NCBI RefSeq assembly: GCF_002968575.1
Contig: NZ_PVBM01000024.1
Span: forward strand, 30,719-94,718
Source: Neorhizobium huautlense
Lineage (GTDB): Bacteria > Pseudomonadota > Alphaproteobacteria > Rhizobiales > Rhizobiaceae
Length of the DNA stretch: 64,000 nucleotides
Reading direction: 5' to 3'
Below the pieces are notes generated by a model. That model saw only the letters and a program-made list of their open reading frames with translations. It was not told the origin of the DNA and searched no databases. Both the position numbers and the translations under genes were made by a program. Shown one piece after another: positions 16,972 through 25,557 of this stretch; the first letter of the stretch is position 1, and each line of letters begins with the position of its first letter.

Positions 16972-17945
16972 GACGCTCCGAAGAAAGACCTGACCTTTTC
17001 GTTGAGGATAGCGTGTTGCGCCTCCTGGCCAGGATAGTCGAAATGCCCGGCGTCGAGGATGAAGATTTCATTAAATTTTGAAGGCCCCGGTGCCTGGGGA
17101 AGCGCATTGGCAATCGCGAACTGGCAGGGCGGCGCCACGGCAGGATCGAAAAGCGCGACGCTCATCAGCATCGGTACGGTAATGCGTCCCGCCGCCACCG
17201 CCGAATCGTGCAGGCGCAACGTGGGAAGCGCATTGCCGTATTTCTGCTGGTACGCCTGCACCGCCGCGGCGCTGCCGATGCTCGGCAGCCTGAGCCTCAG
17301 TTCCTGATGACCGAAGGTCGGCAGCGACAGATGCCCGCGACAGATGCGGCTGTCATAGGCAATGCCGAGCCCGCCGATGCCGCCGCCGAAGCTGACGCCG
17401 CTATAGCCGATCCGGCCGGCAAGCCAGGGGTAGAGAAGGAGCAGCGTGCTGACCGCGATCCACAGATCGTCGACGCAGCCACCGATGATGTAGCGTTCCG
17501 GCTTGTCGATATCATGCAGCACATGCCAGCTGGAATCGGAGGAGATCGGCGGTCGGGCGCTCCGTGACATGCCCCGGAAGCATGGGAAAAGCAGCGCCGT
17601 CTCGTCCACCGGCATGTCGAAATCCGGTGCATCGCGCCCGCCGTAACCATGCCCGACGACCAGACCGCGCCGCACTTCGCCCTGCCGCGGAAGAAGAAGC
17701 CAGCCGCCGATCGGAAATGCGCCGCTCGACATATAGGTAAGGTCGAAGACATGCCATTTCGGATGGGCGAGTTTGCTTTTCTGGAGTTTTGGCCGCGGAT
17801 CCACACCCAGCGCCCGGCGATAGCGGCGCTCCCAGAATTCATCGAAACCCTCCGGCGCCTCCGGCGGCGCAACCGCGCGCAACTCCTTGAGCCCCAGGCC
17901 GTAGGTCGGATCGAAATCGAACGGGTGAGAGGTGGGGATGGTCAT
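16968..17945 (-). CDS. Acetyl-xylan-esterase-like (AXE1 / cephalosporin-C deacetylase type) hydrolase
   Basis: A 325-aa alpha/beta hydrolase. Its N-terminus resembles AXE1 proteins (PEGFDEFWERRYRRAL). The nucleophile elbow is GYSGVSFGGG, the acid is in SVALFDPAVAPP and the His in DAGHFDYPG. The ATG at 17945 overlaps the toxin-gene stop (TGATG); a TTG one codon earlier is possible. Family members remove acetyl groups from sugars or antibiotics; the substrate here is not known. It sits between a PIN toxin and a second esterase. Confidence 0.8.
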   Translation of the reverse strand: MTIPTSHPFDFDPTYGLGLKELRAVAPPEAPEGFDEFWERRYRRALGVDPRPKLQKSKLAHPKWHVFDLTYMSSGAFPIGGWLLLPRQGEVRRGLVVGHGYGGRDAPDFDMPVDETALLFPCFRGMSRSARPPISSDSSWHVLHDIDKPERYIIGGCVDDLWIAVSTLLLLYPWLAGRIGYSGVSFGGGIGGLGIAYDSRICRGHLSLPTFGHQELRLRLPSIGSAAAVQAYQQKYGNALPTLRLHDSAVAAGRITVPMLMSVALFDPAVAPPCQFAIANALPQAPGPSKFNEIFILDAGHFDYPGQEAQHAILNEKVRSFFGAS

Positions 17946-18346
17946 CAAGTGTTCTGCAGCGGATTGACGATCGAAAGACCTCCGATCTGCATCCCCTCCT
18001 GGAGATCTTCGGAAAACAAGGTATCACAGTCGCTGGAAAGCGCTGCGGCAACGATCATCGCCTCATAGATCGAAAAATTATATCGCTCGGCCAATTGAAG
18101 GCCCTTGTCATGGATGTCGATAGTTAAGGGCACGACCGTCAAAAGGGCGCGGATTGTCGTGATAAAGGAATGAACATCCTCCCAGGAAAATCCCATCTTG
18201 CTCCGTGCGACTTGAACGAATTCGTTCAGGACCTGGACGCTGATCGCTCCACCCAAATCGACCGCGCGCTCGGCCGCCGCAGCCTTCGTGGCGTCACCTG
18301 AAGCAAGATGGAGCAGGATATTGGTGTCATAGAAATTACCGGGCAT
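17945..18346 (-). CDS. vapC: PIN-domain toxin (VapC-like RNase)
   Basis: A 133-aa PIN-domain protein. The acidic active-site positions are visible: Asp in FYDTNILLHL (residue 7), Glu in LNEFVQVAR, and Asp in SDCDTLFSEDL. Such proteins cleave tRNA or rRNA when released from the antitoxin. It overlaps the upstream AbrB-type antitoxin by 11 bases and the downstream hydrolase by one base, so all four genes 18566 to 16246 are likely one transcript. Confidence 0.88.
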   Translation of the reverse strand: MPGNFYDTNILLHLASGDATKAAAAERAVDLGGAISVQVLNEFVQVARSKMGFSWEDVHSFITTIRALLTVVPLTIDIHDKGLQLAERYNFSIYEAMIVAAALSSDCDTLFSEDLQEGMQIGGLSIVNPLQNT

Positions 18347-18566
18347 TCGCCTCGTCCCGATCGAACACGAAGTCCTCGGGTAGACGACCCCGGAATTTTC
18401 TCAACCGCTGAAGAAGTTCCTCGCGCGTGGGCTTGCGCGCCACCTCGAACTCCCTTGCGTCAACCGCCCGTATCTGGATCTCGTCGCCTTCCTTCAGCTC
18501 GAGAGCTTCGACCACTGTCGCGGGCAACCGAACCGCCAAGCTATTGCCCCACTTGGAAACTTGCAT
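18336..18566 (-). CDS. vapB: AbrB/SpoVT-type antitoxin (VapB/MazE-like)
   Basis: A 76-aa swapped-hairpin DNA-binding antitoxin beginning MQVSKWGNSLAVRLPATVVE, the standard AbrB-fold start. An acidic C-terminal part would wrap the toxin. ATG 18566 is chosen because GGAGAG lies just upstream; the longer frame to 18638 runs into the pntB terminator. The antitoxin-toxin complex normally represses its own promoter. Confidence 0.9.
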   Translation of the reverse strand: MQVSKWGNSLAVRLPATVVEALELKEGDEIQIRAVDAREFEVARKPTREELLQRLRKFRGRLPEDFVFDRDEANAR

Positions 18567-18623
18567 GGCATCTCTCCGGAGAGACATTTTGAATAATGCA
18601 TATCCTAACGCTTTCCACACATT

Positions 18624-18646
18624 AAAAAAGCCCGGCATTGCCGGGC
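18624..18646 (-). terminator. Rho-independent terminator of pntB
   Basis: On the minus strand a GCCCGGC/GCCGGGC hairpin (18630-18646) with a 3-base loop is followed by six Ts (18629-18624). It lies 29 bases after the pntB stop and separates pntB from vapBC. Confidence 0.9.
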
Positions 18647-18674
18647 CTCTTTTGCTGCGATTTGTTCGCTCTTC

Positions 18675-20075
18675 TCAGTGTTTCATCGCCTTGACTATAT
18701 CTTCGGTCATCTTCTTGGCGTCGCCGAGCAACATCATCGTGCCGTCCTTGTAGAACAAGGTGTTGTCGATGCCGGCGTAGCCAGAGCCGAGCGAGCGCTT
18801 GACGAAGAGGCAGGTCTTCGCCTTGTCGACGTCGAGGATCGGCATCCCATAGATCGGCGAGGACTTGTCGTCGCGCGCGGCCGGATTGGTGACGTCGTTG
18901 GCGCCGATGACATAGGCGACGTCCGCTTGCGCGAACTCCGCATTGATGTCTTCCAGCTCGAAGACCTCGTCATAGGGCACGTTGGCTTCCGCGAGCAGCA
19001 CGTTCATGTGCCCCGGCATGCGCCCGGCCACCGGATGGATTGCGTATTTGACCTCGACCCCGTGGCTCTTCAGCGTATCGGCCAATTCGCGCAGCGCATG
19101 CTGGGCCTGGGCGACCGCCATACCGTAACCCGGCACGATGATCACCTTCTCGGCGTTCTGCATCAGGAAGGCGGCGTCATCCGCTGAGCCCTGCTTCACC
19201 GTCCGCTGCACGCCGTCGTCACCGCCGGCTGCCGCCGTCTCGCCGCCGAAGCCTCCGAGGATAACCGAGATGAAGGACCGGTTCATGCCCTTGCACATGA
19301 TGTATGAGAGGATCGCGCCTGACGAGCCGACCAGGGCGCCGGTGATGATCAGCGCCAGGTTGCCGAGCGTGAAGCCGATGCCGGCGGCGGCCCAGCCGGA
19401 ATAGGAGTTCAGCATCGACACGACGACCGGCATGTCTGCACCGCCGATCGGCACGATGATCAGCACGCCGAGCGCCAGCGACAGGAAGACGATCAGCCAG
19501 AAATCCGCATGGCTTTCGGTCTGGACGAGGCCGATCATGAAGATGACGACCAGAAGAAGCAGGCCAGCATTGATGAAGTGCCGGTAGGGCAGCATGATCG
19601 GCTTTCCGGACATGCGCCCGTCGAGCTTCAGGAATGCGATGACCGATCCGGTGAAGGTGATCGCGCCGATCGCCGCACCGAGCGCCAGTTCGATAAGTGC
19701 CTGGCCGTGGATCACGCCCGGCTCGCCGATGCCGAAGGAGGCCGGCGCATAAAGGGCGGCAGCGGCCACCATGACGGCGGCGAAACCGACCAGCGAGTGG
19801 AAGCCGGCGACGAGCTGCGGCATCGCCGTCATTGGAATGGTACGGGCGATATAGGCACCTGCCCCGCCGCCGATGCTGAGCGCCAGCACGATCAGGATGA
19901 AGCCGCCGAAACTCGGCGTGGCGAGCAGCAGCGTGGTGGCGATGGCGATCCCCATGCCGACCATGCCGTAGACATTGCCCTTGCGGCTGGTGGTCGGGTG
20001 GGAAAGTCCGCGCAGCGCCATGATGAACAGCACGCCGGAAACGAGGTAAAGGAAGGCTGCGAAATTCTGCGACAT
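18675..20075 (-). CDS. pntB: NAD(P) transhydrogenase, beta subunit
   Basis: The 466-aa membrane subunit of proton-translocating transhydrogenase, which drives NADPH formation from NADH with the proton gradient. It has many hydrophobic helices, followed by the NADP-binding domain III with VPGYGMAVAQAQHALREL, HPVAGRMPGHMNVLLAEA and GANDVTNPAA. GAGGGG lies ~13 bases before the ATG. It is the last gene of pntAA-pntAB-pntB and ends at a strong terminator. Confidence 0.97.
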   Translation of the reverse strand: MSQNFAAFLYLVSGVLFIMALRGLSHPTTSRKGNVYGMVGMGIAIATTLLLATPSFGGFILIVLALSIGGGAGAYIARTIPMTAMPQLVAGFHSLVGFAAVMVAAAALYAPASFGIGEPGVIHGQALIELALGAAIGAITFTGSVIAFLKLDGRMSGKPIMLPYRHFINAGLLLLVVIFMIGLVQTESHADFWLIVFLSLALGVLIIVPIGGADMPVVVSMLNSYSGWAAAGIGFTLGNLALIITGALVGSSGAILSYIMCKGMNRSFISVILGGFGGETAAAGGDDGVQRTVKQGSADDAAFLMQNAEKVIIVPGYGMAVAQAQHALRELADTLKSHGVEVKYAIHPVAGRMPGHMNVLLAEANVPYDEVFELEDINAEFAQADVAYVIGANDVTNPAARDDKSSPIYGMPILDVDKAKTCLFVKRSLGSGYAGIDNTLFYKDGTMMLLGDAKKMTEDIVKAMKH

Positions 20076-20091
20076 GTGTTTTCAGAACCCC

Positions 20092-20502
20092 TCAGCGATC
20101 TTTTTTCTTGTACATGGCAAGCATTCGGCTGGTCACTAGGAAGCCGCCGAAGATGTTCACCGAGACGAGCACCAGCGCGATGAAACCGAAGCCCGTGGCA
20201 AAGCCGCTGGCTGCGACGCCGACCGCCAGAAGCGCGCCGACGACGATGACCGAAGAAATGGCGTTGGTGACGGCCATCAGCGGGGTGTGCAGCGCCGGCG
20301 TCACCGACCACACAACGTAATAGCCGACAAAGATCGACAGCACGAAGATCGCAAACCGGAAGACGAAGGGATCGATCGCCCCGCCCGATACACCATGGGC
20401 AGCCTGCGCCACGGCATCAGGCGCCGTTTCCGCTGCCGCCTTGACCGCGGCAACGGCCTGATCGAGCCCTTCGAGCGCCTTGTTCATCATTTCGTTCGCC
20501 AT
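20092..20502 (-). CDS. pntAB: NAD(P) transhydrogenase, alpha subunit part 2 (membrane part)
   Basis: A 136-aa protein with three to four hydrophobic helices (FVFRFAIFVLSIFVGYYVVW; ISSVIVVGALLAVGVAA). It corresponds to the membrane domain found at the end of PntA in E. coli. The alpha subunit is split here into two genes, as in Rhodospirillum and most alphaproteobacteria. Its ATG overlaps the pntAA stop (TGATG). Confidence 0.94.
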   Translation of the reverse strand: MANEMMNKALEGLDQAVAAVKAAAETAPDAVAQAAHGVSGGAIDPFVFRFAIFVLSIFVGYYVVWSVTPALHTPLMAVTNAISSVIVVGALLAVGVAASGFATGFGFIALVLVSVNIFGGFLVTSRMLAMYKKKDR

Positions 20503-21755
20503 CAAAGCTCCTCCCCCTTCGCGGCACTTTCCGCCACGGCCTTCTTGCGCGGCCGGGCAGTTTTTGCCGGCACCGGCTCAGCGATGGCGGCAGGCGCGGC
20601 CGGCGCCTCCCTGACGAGAGCTGCGACAGCCGCTGCGAAATTCGGATGCACGACATGGCCGGCATGGGTCAGCATGGTCGCCTTGACCAGCTCGTCCTCC
20701 GGATTGACCGCGAATTCCTTGGAGGTCTTGTCAACCATGGTCTCGATGAAGGCGAAGAGGTTTTTGGCATAAAGCGCCGAGGCGGAGGCGGCGATGCGCC
20801 CGGCCACATTGGCATAACCGATCACGGTAACGCCTTCGACGTTTGCCACCTTGCCCTTTTGCGAGCCTTCGATATTGCCGCCGCGCTCGACGGCGAGGTC
20901 GACCGCGACCGAACCCGGCTTCATCGAAGAAAGCATGGCACGCGTCACGAGCTGCGGCGCCGGACGGCCGGGGATCAACGCCGTGGTAATGACGATATCC
21001 TGCTTGGCGATGTGTTCGGCGACGAGTGCCGCCTGCTTCGCCTGATAGGCTTCCGACATCGGTTTGGCATAACCGGCCGCCGTTTCCGCCGCCTTGAACT
21101 CCTCGTCCTCGACGGCGATGAATTTGGCACCGAGCGAGGCGACCTGTTCCTTTGCAGCCGGGCGAACGTCGGTCGCCGACACCACCGCACCGAGACGGCG
21201 GGCCGTGGCGATCGCCTGCAGGCCGGCAACGCCGGCCCCCATGACGAAGACCTTTGCGGCGGGCACTGTGCCGGCCGCCGTCATCATCATCGGCATGGCT
21301 CGGCCATATTCGTGGGACGCGTCGATGACGGCGCGATAACCGGCAAGGTTTGCCTGGGAGGACAGCACGTCCATCGATTGTGCGCGGGTGATGCGCGGCA
21401 TCAGCTCCATGGCAAAGGTCGTCAGGCCGGCCTTGGCCATCGCGGCAAGCGCCGCTTCGTTGCCGTAAGGATCCATGACCGCAAAGACGACCGCGCCGGA
21501 TTTGTAGGAGGCAGCTTCAGCAGCGGTCGGTCGGTTGACCCGAAGCACGATGTCGGCAGAACCGGCATCCGAAGCCGCACCGATGCGTGCACCTGCCGCC
21601 TCGAAATCACCGTCCGGGATACCGGAGGCAATCCCCGCTCCGCTCTCGACCACGATGGTGAAACCAAGACCAGCTAGGCGTTTCACCGTCTCCGGTGACG
21701 CCGACACGCGCGGTTCGTCCGAGCCTTCGCGACTTACATGAATGATCTTTGCCAA
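20502..21755 (-). CDS. pntAA: NAD(P) transhydrogenase, alpha subunit part 1 (NAD-binding domain)
   Basis: A 417-aa soluble NAD(H)-binding subunit related to alanine dehydrogenase. Typical blocks are EPRVSASPETVKRLAGLGF, FVMGAGVAGLQAIATARRLG (nucleotide fold) and ALIPGRPAPQLVT. The start is taken as TTG at 21755 (LAKIIHVSREG) because GGGAGGAGACAG lies just upstream and homologues begin here. The C-terminus carries a Pro/Ala/Lys-rich linker. It is the first gene of the pnt operon. Confidence 0.93.
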   Translation of the reverse strand: MAKIIHVSREGSDEPRVSASPETVKRLAGLGFTIVVESGAGIASGIPDGDFEAAGARIGAASDAGSADIVLRVNRPTAAEAASYKSGAVVFAVMDPYGNEAALAAMAKAGLTTFAMELMPRITRAQSMDVLSSQANLAGYRAVIDASHEYGRAMPMMMTAAGTVPAAKVFVMGAGVAGLQAIATARRLGAVVSATDVRPAAKEQVASLGAKFIAVEDEEFKAAETAAGYAKPMSEAYQAKQAALVAEHIAKQDIVITTALIPGRPAPQLVTRAMLSSMKPGSVAVDLAVERGGNIEGSQKGKVANVEGVTVIGYANVAGRIAASASALYAKNLFAFIETMVDKTSKEFAVNPEDELVKATMLTHAGHVVHPNFAAAVAALVREAPAAPAAIAEPVPAKTARPRKKAVAESAAKGEEL

Positions 21756-21840
21756 AGACTGTCTCCTCCCAGTCGGTATCGCAACAGAACGGAATGCTCC
21801 GTCCTTCCTCAGGCCATAGGCAAAAGCCGGCTTGTGAAGA

Positions 21841-22065
21841 TCAGCGCAGCAGGAATGCGCCGGCGATGTTGAGAACGACGAACAGGATGAGGCTGCCGAG
21901 GAAGCCAACGCCGCCGAAGAAGCCGGCGGCCATGGCAATCAACAGCACGACGACGACCATGGAGCCCCATTTGGCGCCGGCGAGGAACATGCTGTAGGTC
22001 TTTTCATGTTCCGCATAGTCCATGGAAGCGCCCGTTTCCACCGGTCCGCTATGGTGATTGTCCAT
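21841..22065 (-). CDS. aa3-type cytochrome c oxidase subunit IV
   Basis: A 74-aa protein of the small bacterial oxidase subunit IV family. A soluble N-terminus includes MDYAEHEKTYSMFLAGAKWG, the family signature, and is followed by two hydrophobic segments. AAGGAGA is placed correctly for the ATG at 22065. It lies 85 bases before pntAA on the same strand, a linkage frequent in Rhizobiales. Confidence 0.9.
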   Translation of the reverse strand: MDNHHSGPVETGASMDYAEHEKTYSMFLAGAKWGSMVVVVLLIAMAAGFFGGVGFLGSLILFVVLNIAGAFLLR

Positions 22066-22280
22066 CAGTCGCGTCTCCTTGAAGCAAGCCGCACACGGCC
22101 TTGCAGATGAAAGCATCCGCGTGCGGAAAAATCCTCGTCACTGCCCGGAATCATGCCTTTTGAAAAGCATGCCGGACGTTGCTTCAGGCCTTACACAAAG
22201 GCGTGGGAAAGCGCAATGGCACCTAAGTGCTCCCGGGTACGCCAGCTTTGCGGAGGCGGTAAAATGCCGCAAGAGGCGGA

Positions 22281-24605
22281 TCAGCGCTCCGCGGTCGTCA
22301 GCCGGCGGACCGGCGTCTGCCTGACGCCGCGCCGAGCGGTTGAAGGCTTTACGGGCTTGGGCGCAGCAGCAAGGACGGAAATCTGGGCAGAATCGACCGG
22401 CATGGAGAAAACGAACCCCTGAACCAGATCGGCAAAGCGGTGACGGTTGATCAGCGCGAGCTGCTCTGTCGTCTCGACGCCCTCGACCACGATCTTCAAG
22501 CCGAGCTCCCGCGACAGATTGACGATGCCGCGCAGCAGCTTCAATTTGCGTTCGTCCTCGCCGATGTTGCGGATGAAGGCCCGATCGATCTTCACGACAT
22601 CCACCGGCAGCGTATCCAGATAGCTGAGGCTCGAAAACCCGGTACCGAAATCATCGATCGCAATGGTCACGCCGGTGGCCCGGAACCGGTTGAGAATGGC
22701 GCTGACGGCCACCGGCTCGTCCATGAAGCAGCTTTCCGTCACCTCCAGGCGCAGCCGTGACGGCGAGAGCGCATACCGGTCGAGAACCTCTGCCACATAC
22801 GTCACGATATCGTCGTTGCCGAGGTCCTGGATCGACAGGTTGACAGACACCGCCACCCCCTCCGGCCAGGTCGCGCAGTCGCGGCAGGCCTGCTCGATGA
22901 CCTGGTAGGTGATCTGGGAGATCAGGTTCATGTCCTCGGCCATCGGAATGAACACGTTCGGCCCGACCACGCCGCGATCCGGATGGCGCCAGCGCACCAG
23001 CGCCTCGCTGCATTTGATTCCCGAACCGTCCGGAAGGTACAGCGGCTGGTAAACCACGTGCAGGGCGCGGTTCTGGATCGCCTGCCGGAGATCGCCCCGC
23101 AGCTTCTGTTCGTCGATGTACTGCGCATCCATTTCCGGACGGAAGAAGACAAGCGTACCGTTGCCGGCGGCCTTGGCATGGTTGACCGCTAGATCCGCCT
23201 TGATCTGCCAGTTCTCCATGTCGAAATCGCGGGACGTCAGGATGACGCAGCCGCCGTTCATGGTTACCGGCAGGCGGAGCCCTTCCACCTTGTAGTCGCC
23301 CTGCACGTCCGCATGGATCTGCCGGATCCGCTGCTCCAGTTCTCCGGCATCCGCGCCGAGCAGCAGGAGGACGAATTCGTCGCCGATCAGCCGGCCGGCG
23401 ACGATACCGTCCGTCTTGAGCGCTGCAAACCGCGCCCCGATCGCGGCGAGCAGGCGATCACCCACCACATGGCCGCGCATGTCGTTGACGTGCTTGAAAC
23501 CGTCCACGTCGAAGACCGCCAGCGCCGCAAGTACTTCCCCGCGATCGCGCACTTTTTCCCCTGCAAGATCAGCGAAGTGGGCGCGGTTCGGAAGGCCGGT
23601 CAGCGCGTCGAACTGCAGCATGTGCCGCATCTTCTCCTCGGCTTCGATCCGCGCGCTGACATCTTCGAAGATCAGCACCACCCCGCCATCGGAACGCCGA
23701 CTGACGGAGAAGTCCAGATGGCGGTCGTCCTTGAATGTCAGAAGCGCGCGTTCGAGCGAGCCATCCGCAAGCCGATAGAGCTGCCGCAGGATGCCGGCCG
23801 GTACGTTTCCCGCATCTTCGCAGAGCACGGCGGCAAAGTCCCGGTCCTTCAGTTCGCGCTGCAGGTGGAGACCGAGCAGGTCGCGGGCGCGGCGGTTGAC
23901 CACCTGGATCCGCCCTTCCCGGTCGAGCATGACGAGCCCGTGGGAGATGGTGTTGAGCGCGATGTCGAAACGTCCGGCGACGACAGCCATGGTCCGGGAG
24001 GAAATGACGTTCTGATAGAGAAAATCCCGGATGCCGTTCGCCATGAACCGCGTCGTCAGCGCGAAGGGGACCAGCAGGATGGCCAGCGCCGAAAGATGGA
24101 GATCGCCGGTGAACAGGCAGGCGATCAGGATCGGCCCGCAGCAGCCGATCATCTGGAGATCGACCGCGGCCCGCGAGCCGTAGTTGCGGCCGATGACCGA
24201 CATCATCGAACCCAGCGCGATCGCAACCGAGGCGATGCTGACGAACGGGTCCTGCAAGACCAGCAGGGCATAACCGCTGGCGAGGCCGAGAAGCAGAGCG
24301 GTCAAAAAAGCGCCGATGACGTATTGACGTTCCCAGCTGACGATCTCATCATGCTTGAGCGTTTGCTTATCCACCTGATCGAACCGGTAAAACCAGTACA
24401 TGCGGTAGGTAAAAACCGCAACGAAACAGCCGGCAAACAGGAGAAAGAGCTCGGAGCCGTTGAAATAAAAGACCAACAGGCACCAGAGGACATGGACGAT
24501 CACGCCCGTCCAGAGTGTTCCACGGTTTCCAAACAGCGAAGCGACGAACGACAGGAAAACATCCGTCGACAACCTCTCCGCTTCGATCTCTCTCATCGGG
24601 CTCAT
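22281..24605 (-). CDS. Membrane GGDEF/EAL protein, probable c-di-GMP phosphodiesterase
   Basis: A 774-aa protein. It has about six N-terminal membrane segments (~25-200), then a PAS-like sensor (~220-320), a GGDEF domain and an EAL domain. The GGDEF motif is degenerate (RLIGDEF, ~407), so cyclase activity is doubtful. The EAL domain looks complete: SEALVRW (~532), the Asn in VNLSIQDL, LEVTES, DDFGTGFSSLSYL, KIDRAFI and EGVET. Hydrolysis of c-di-GMP is therefore the likely activity. A second ATG at 24596 has the better-spaced GGGA site. Confidence 0.9.
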   Translation of the reverse strand: MSPMREIEAERLSTDVFLSFVASLFGNRGTLWTGVIVHVLWCLLVFYFNGSELFLLFAGCFVAVFTYRMYWFYRFDQVDKQTLKHDEIVSWERQYVIGAFLTALLLGLASGYALLVLQDPFVSIASVAIALGSMMSVIGRNYGSRAAVDLQMIGCCGPILIACLFTGDLHLSALAILLVPFALTTRFMANGIRDFLYQNVISSRTMAVVAGRFDIALNTISHGLVMLDREGRIQVVNRRARDLLGLHLQRELKDRDFAAVLCEDAGNVPAGILRQLYRLADGSLERALLTFKDDRHLDFSVSRRSDGGVVLIFEDVSARIEAEEKMRHMLQFDALTGLPNRAHFADLAGEKVRDRGEVLAALAVFDVDGFKHVNDMRGHVVGDRLLAAIGARFAALKTDGIVAGRLIGDEFVLLLLGADAGELEQRIRQIHADVQGDYKVEGLRLPVTMNGGCVILTSRDFDMENWQIKADLAVNHAKAAGNGTLVFFRPEMDAQYIDEQKLRGDLRQAIQNRALHVVYQPLYLPDGSGIKCSEALVRWRHPDRGVVGPNVFIPMAEDMNLISQITYQVIEQACRDCATWPEGVAVSVNLSIQDLGNDDIVTYVAEVLDRYALSPSRLRLEVTESCFMDEPVAVSAILNRFRATGVTIAIDDFGTGFSSLSYLDTLPVDVVKIDRAFIRNIGEDERKLKLLRGIVNLSRELGLKIVVEGVETTEQLALINRHRFADLVQGFVFSMPVDSAQISVLAAAPKPVKPSTARRGVRQTPVRRLTTAER

Positions 24606-24995
24606 CCCTTTGCGTCCGAGGGACCGTGCGGAAAACCCTTTAATATTTCATTGTTCCCGCCGCTCGCATCACATTCTACACCGCTTTCCGGCAGGTGTGC
24701 TCTACAAATTCTGACGCGGAAATATAAAAGTCGCAGCATTGGGAACGCTCGGCACCTCTTGTCCGGCCATGGGCTTGCGTCGCGCGTCTTGGCGCCTTGT
24801 TGCGACAAACATGAGAAACAAGTGAGATAGCCGTGGTTTTCAGGCTTCTGTGGCTCCTGGACAATTGATTTTTGCGTTGCCACTGAATACAGCTCGCGCC
24901 CTGCGGGCGCCGACGATTGGCTTTTCCGCGATATCTTGATCTATAGATCTCAGGACCGGACAACGATCCAAAATTGGTCCGAGAGGAGGGGAAAA
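24606..24995. promoter_or_regulatory. Divergent control region between the EAL gene and the TRAP genes
   Basis: This 390-base gap has no credible gene. It contains the perfect palindrome GATCTATAGATC (24940-24951) about 45 bases before the TRAP small permease, overlapping a possible -10 (TCTATA) with TTGGCT 17 bases upstream. GAGGAGGGG before 24996 is the ribosome-binding site. Confidence 0.45.
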
Positions 24996-25556
24996 ATGGC
25001 TGCACTGCTTGCACTCAGCCGACTGATCGACGCCGTCACGACGGCCGTCGGCAAATCGGTTTCATGGCTACTTCTGGCCGCTGTTCTCATCAGCGCAGGT
25101 AACGCCGTGCTCCGCAAGGCGATGGACATCTCGTCCAATGCCTGGCTAGAGGTTCAGTGGTATCTTTTTGGCACGGTTTTCATGCTGGCTGCGGCTTATG
25201 CTCTGCTCAAAAACGAGCACGTCCGCATCGACATCTTTTCCGCGACCTGGTCGAAGAAAACGCGCGACATCATCGATCTCGTGCTTCACACCATCTTTCT
25301 CGTGCCGTTTGCCGGGTTGATGACCTGGCTCGCCTGGCCCTGGTTCTGGCTCTCGTATCGCTCGGGTGAAATATCCTCGAACGCCGGCGGGCTCACTATT
25401 TGGCCGGCCAAGCTTGTCGTTCTCCTGGGATTTGCCCTGCTTCTGCTTCAGGCCTTCTCGGAAATCATCAAGCGGTTCGCCGTTGTGACCGGCCGGATCG
25501 AAGATCCGCGCGAAGATACCGCCGGCGAAATGCCGCCAGCCGCCTCCGAGGTCTGA
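24996..25556 (+). CDS. TRAP transporter small permease subunit (DctQ / TakQ / FcbT2 type)
   Basis: A 186-aa, four-helix membrane protein (helices near SVSWLLLAAVLISAG, WYLFGTVFMLAAAYALL, LVLHTIFLVPFAGLMTWLAW and LVVLLGFALLLLQAF). The conserved EVQWYLFGTVFMLAAAYALLKNEHVRID signature region is recognisable (read in parts). The start at 24996 follows GAGAGGAGGGG. The next gene begins one base after its stop, so it is coupled to the large permease. Confidence 0.9.
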   Translation: MAALLALSRLIDAVTTAVGKSVSWLLLAAVLISAGNAVLRKAMDISSNAWLEVQWYLFGTVFMLAAAYALLKNEHVRIDIFSATWSKKTRDIIDLVLHTIFLVPFAGLMTWLAWPWFWLSYRSGEISSNAGGLTIWPAKLVVLLGFALLLLQAFSEIIKRFAVVTGRIEDPREDTAGEMPPAASEV

Positions 25557-25557
25557 A

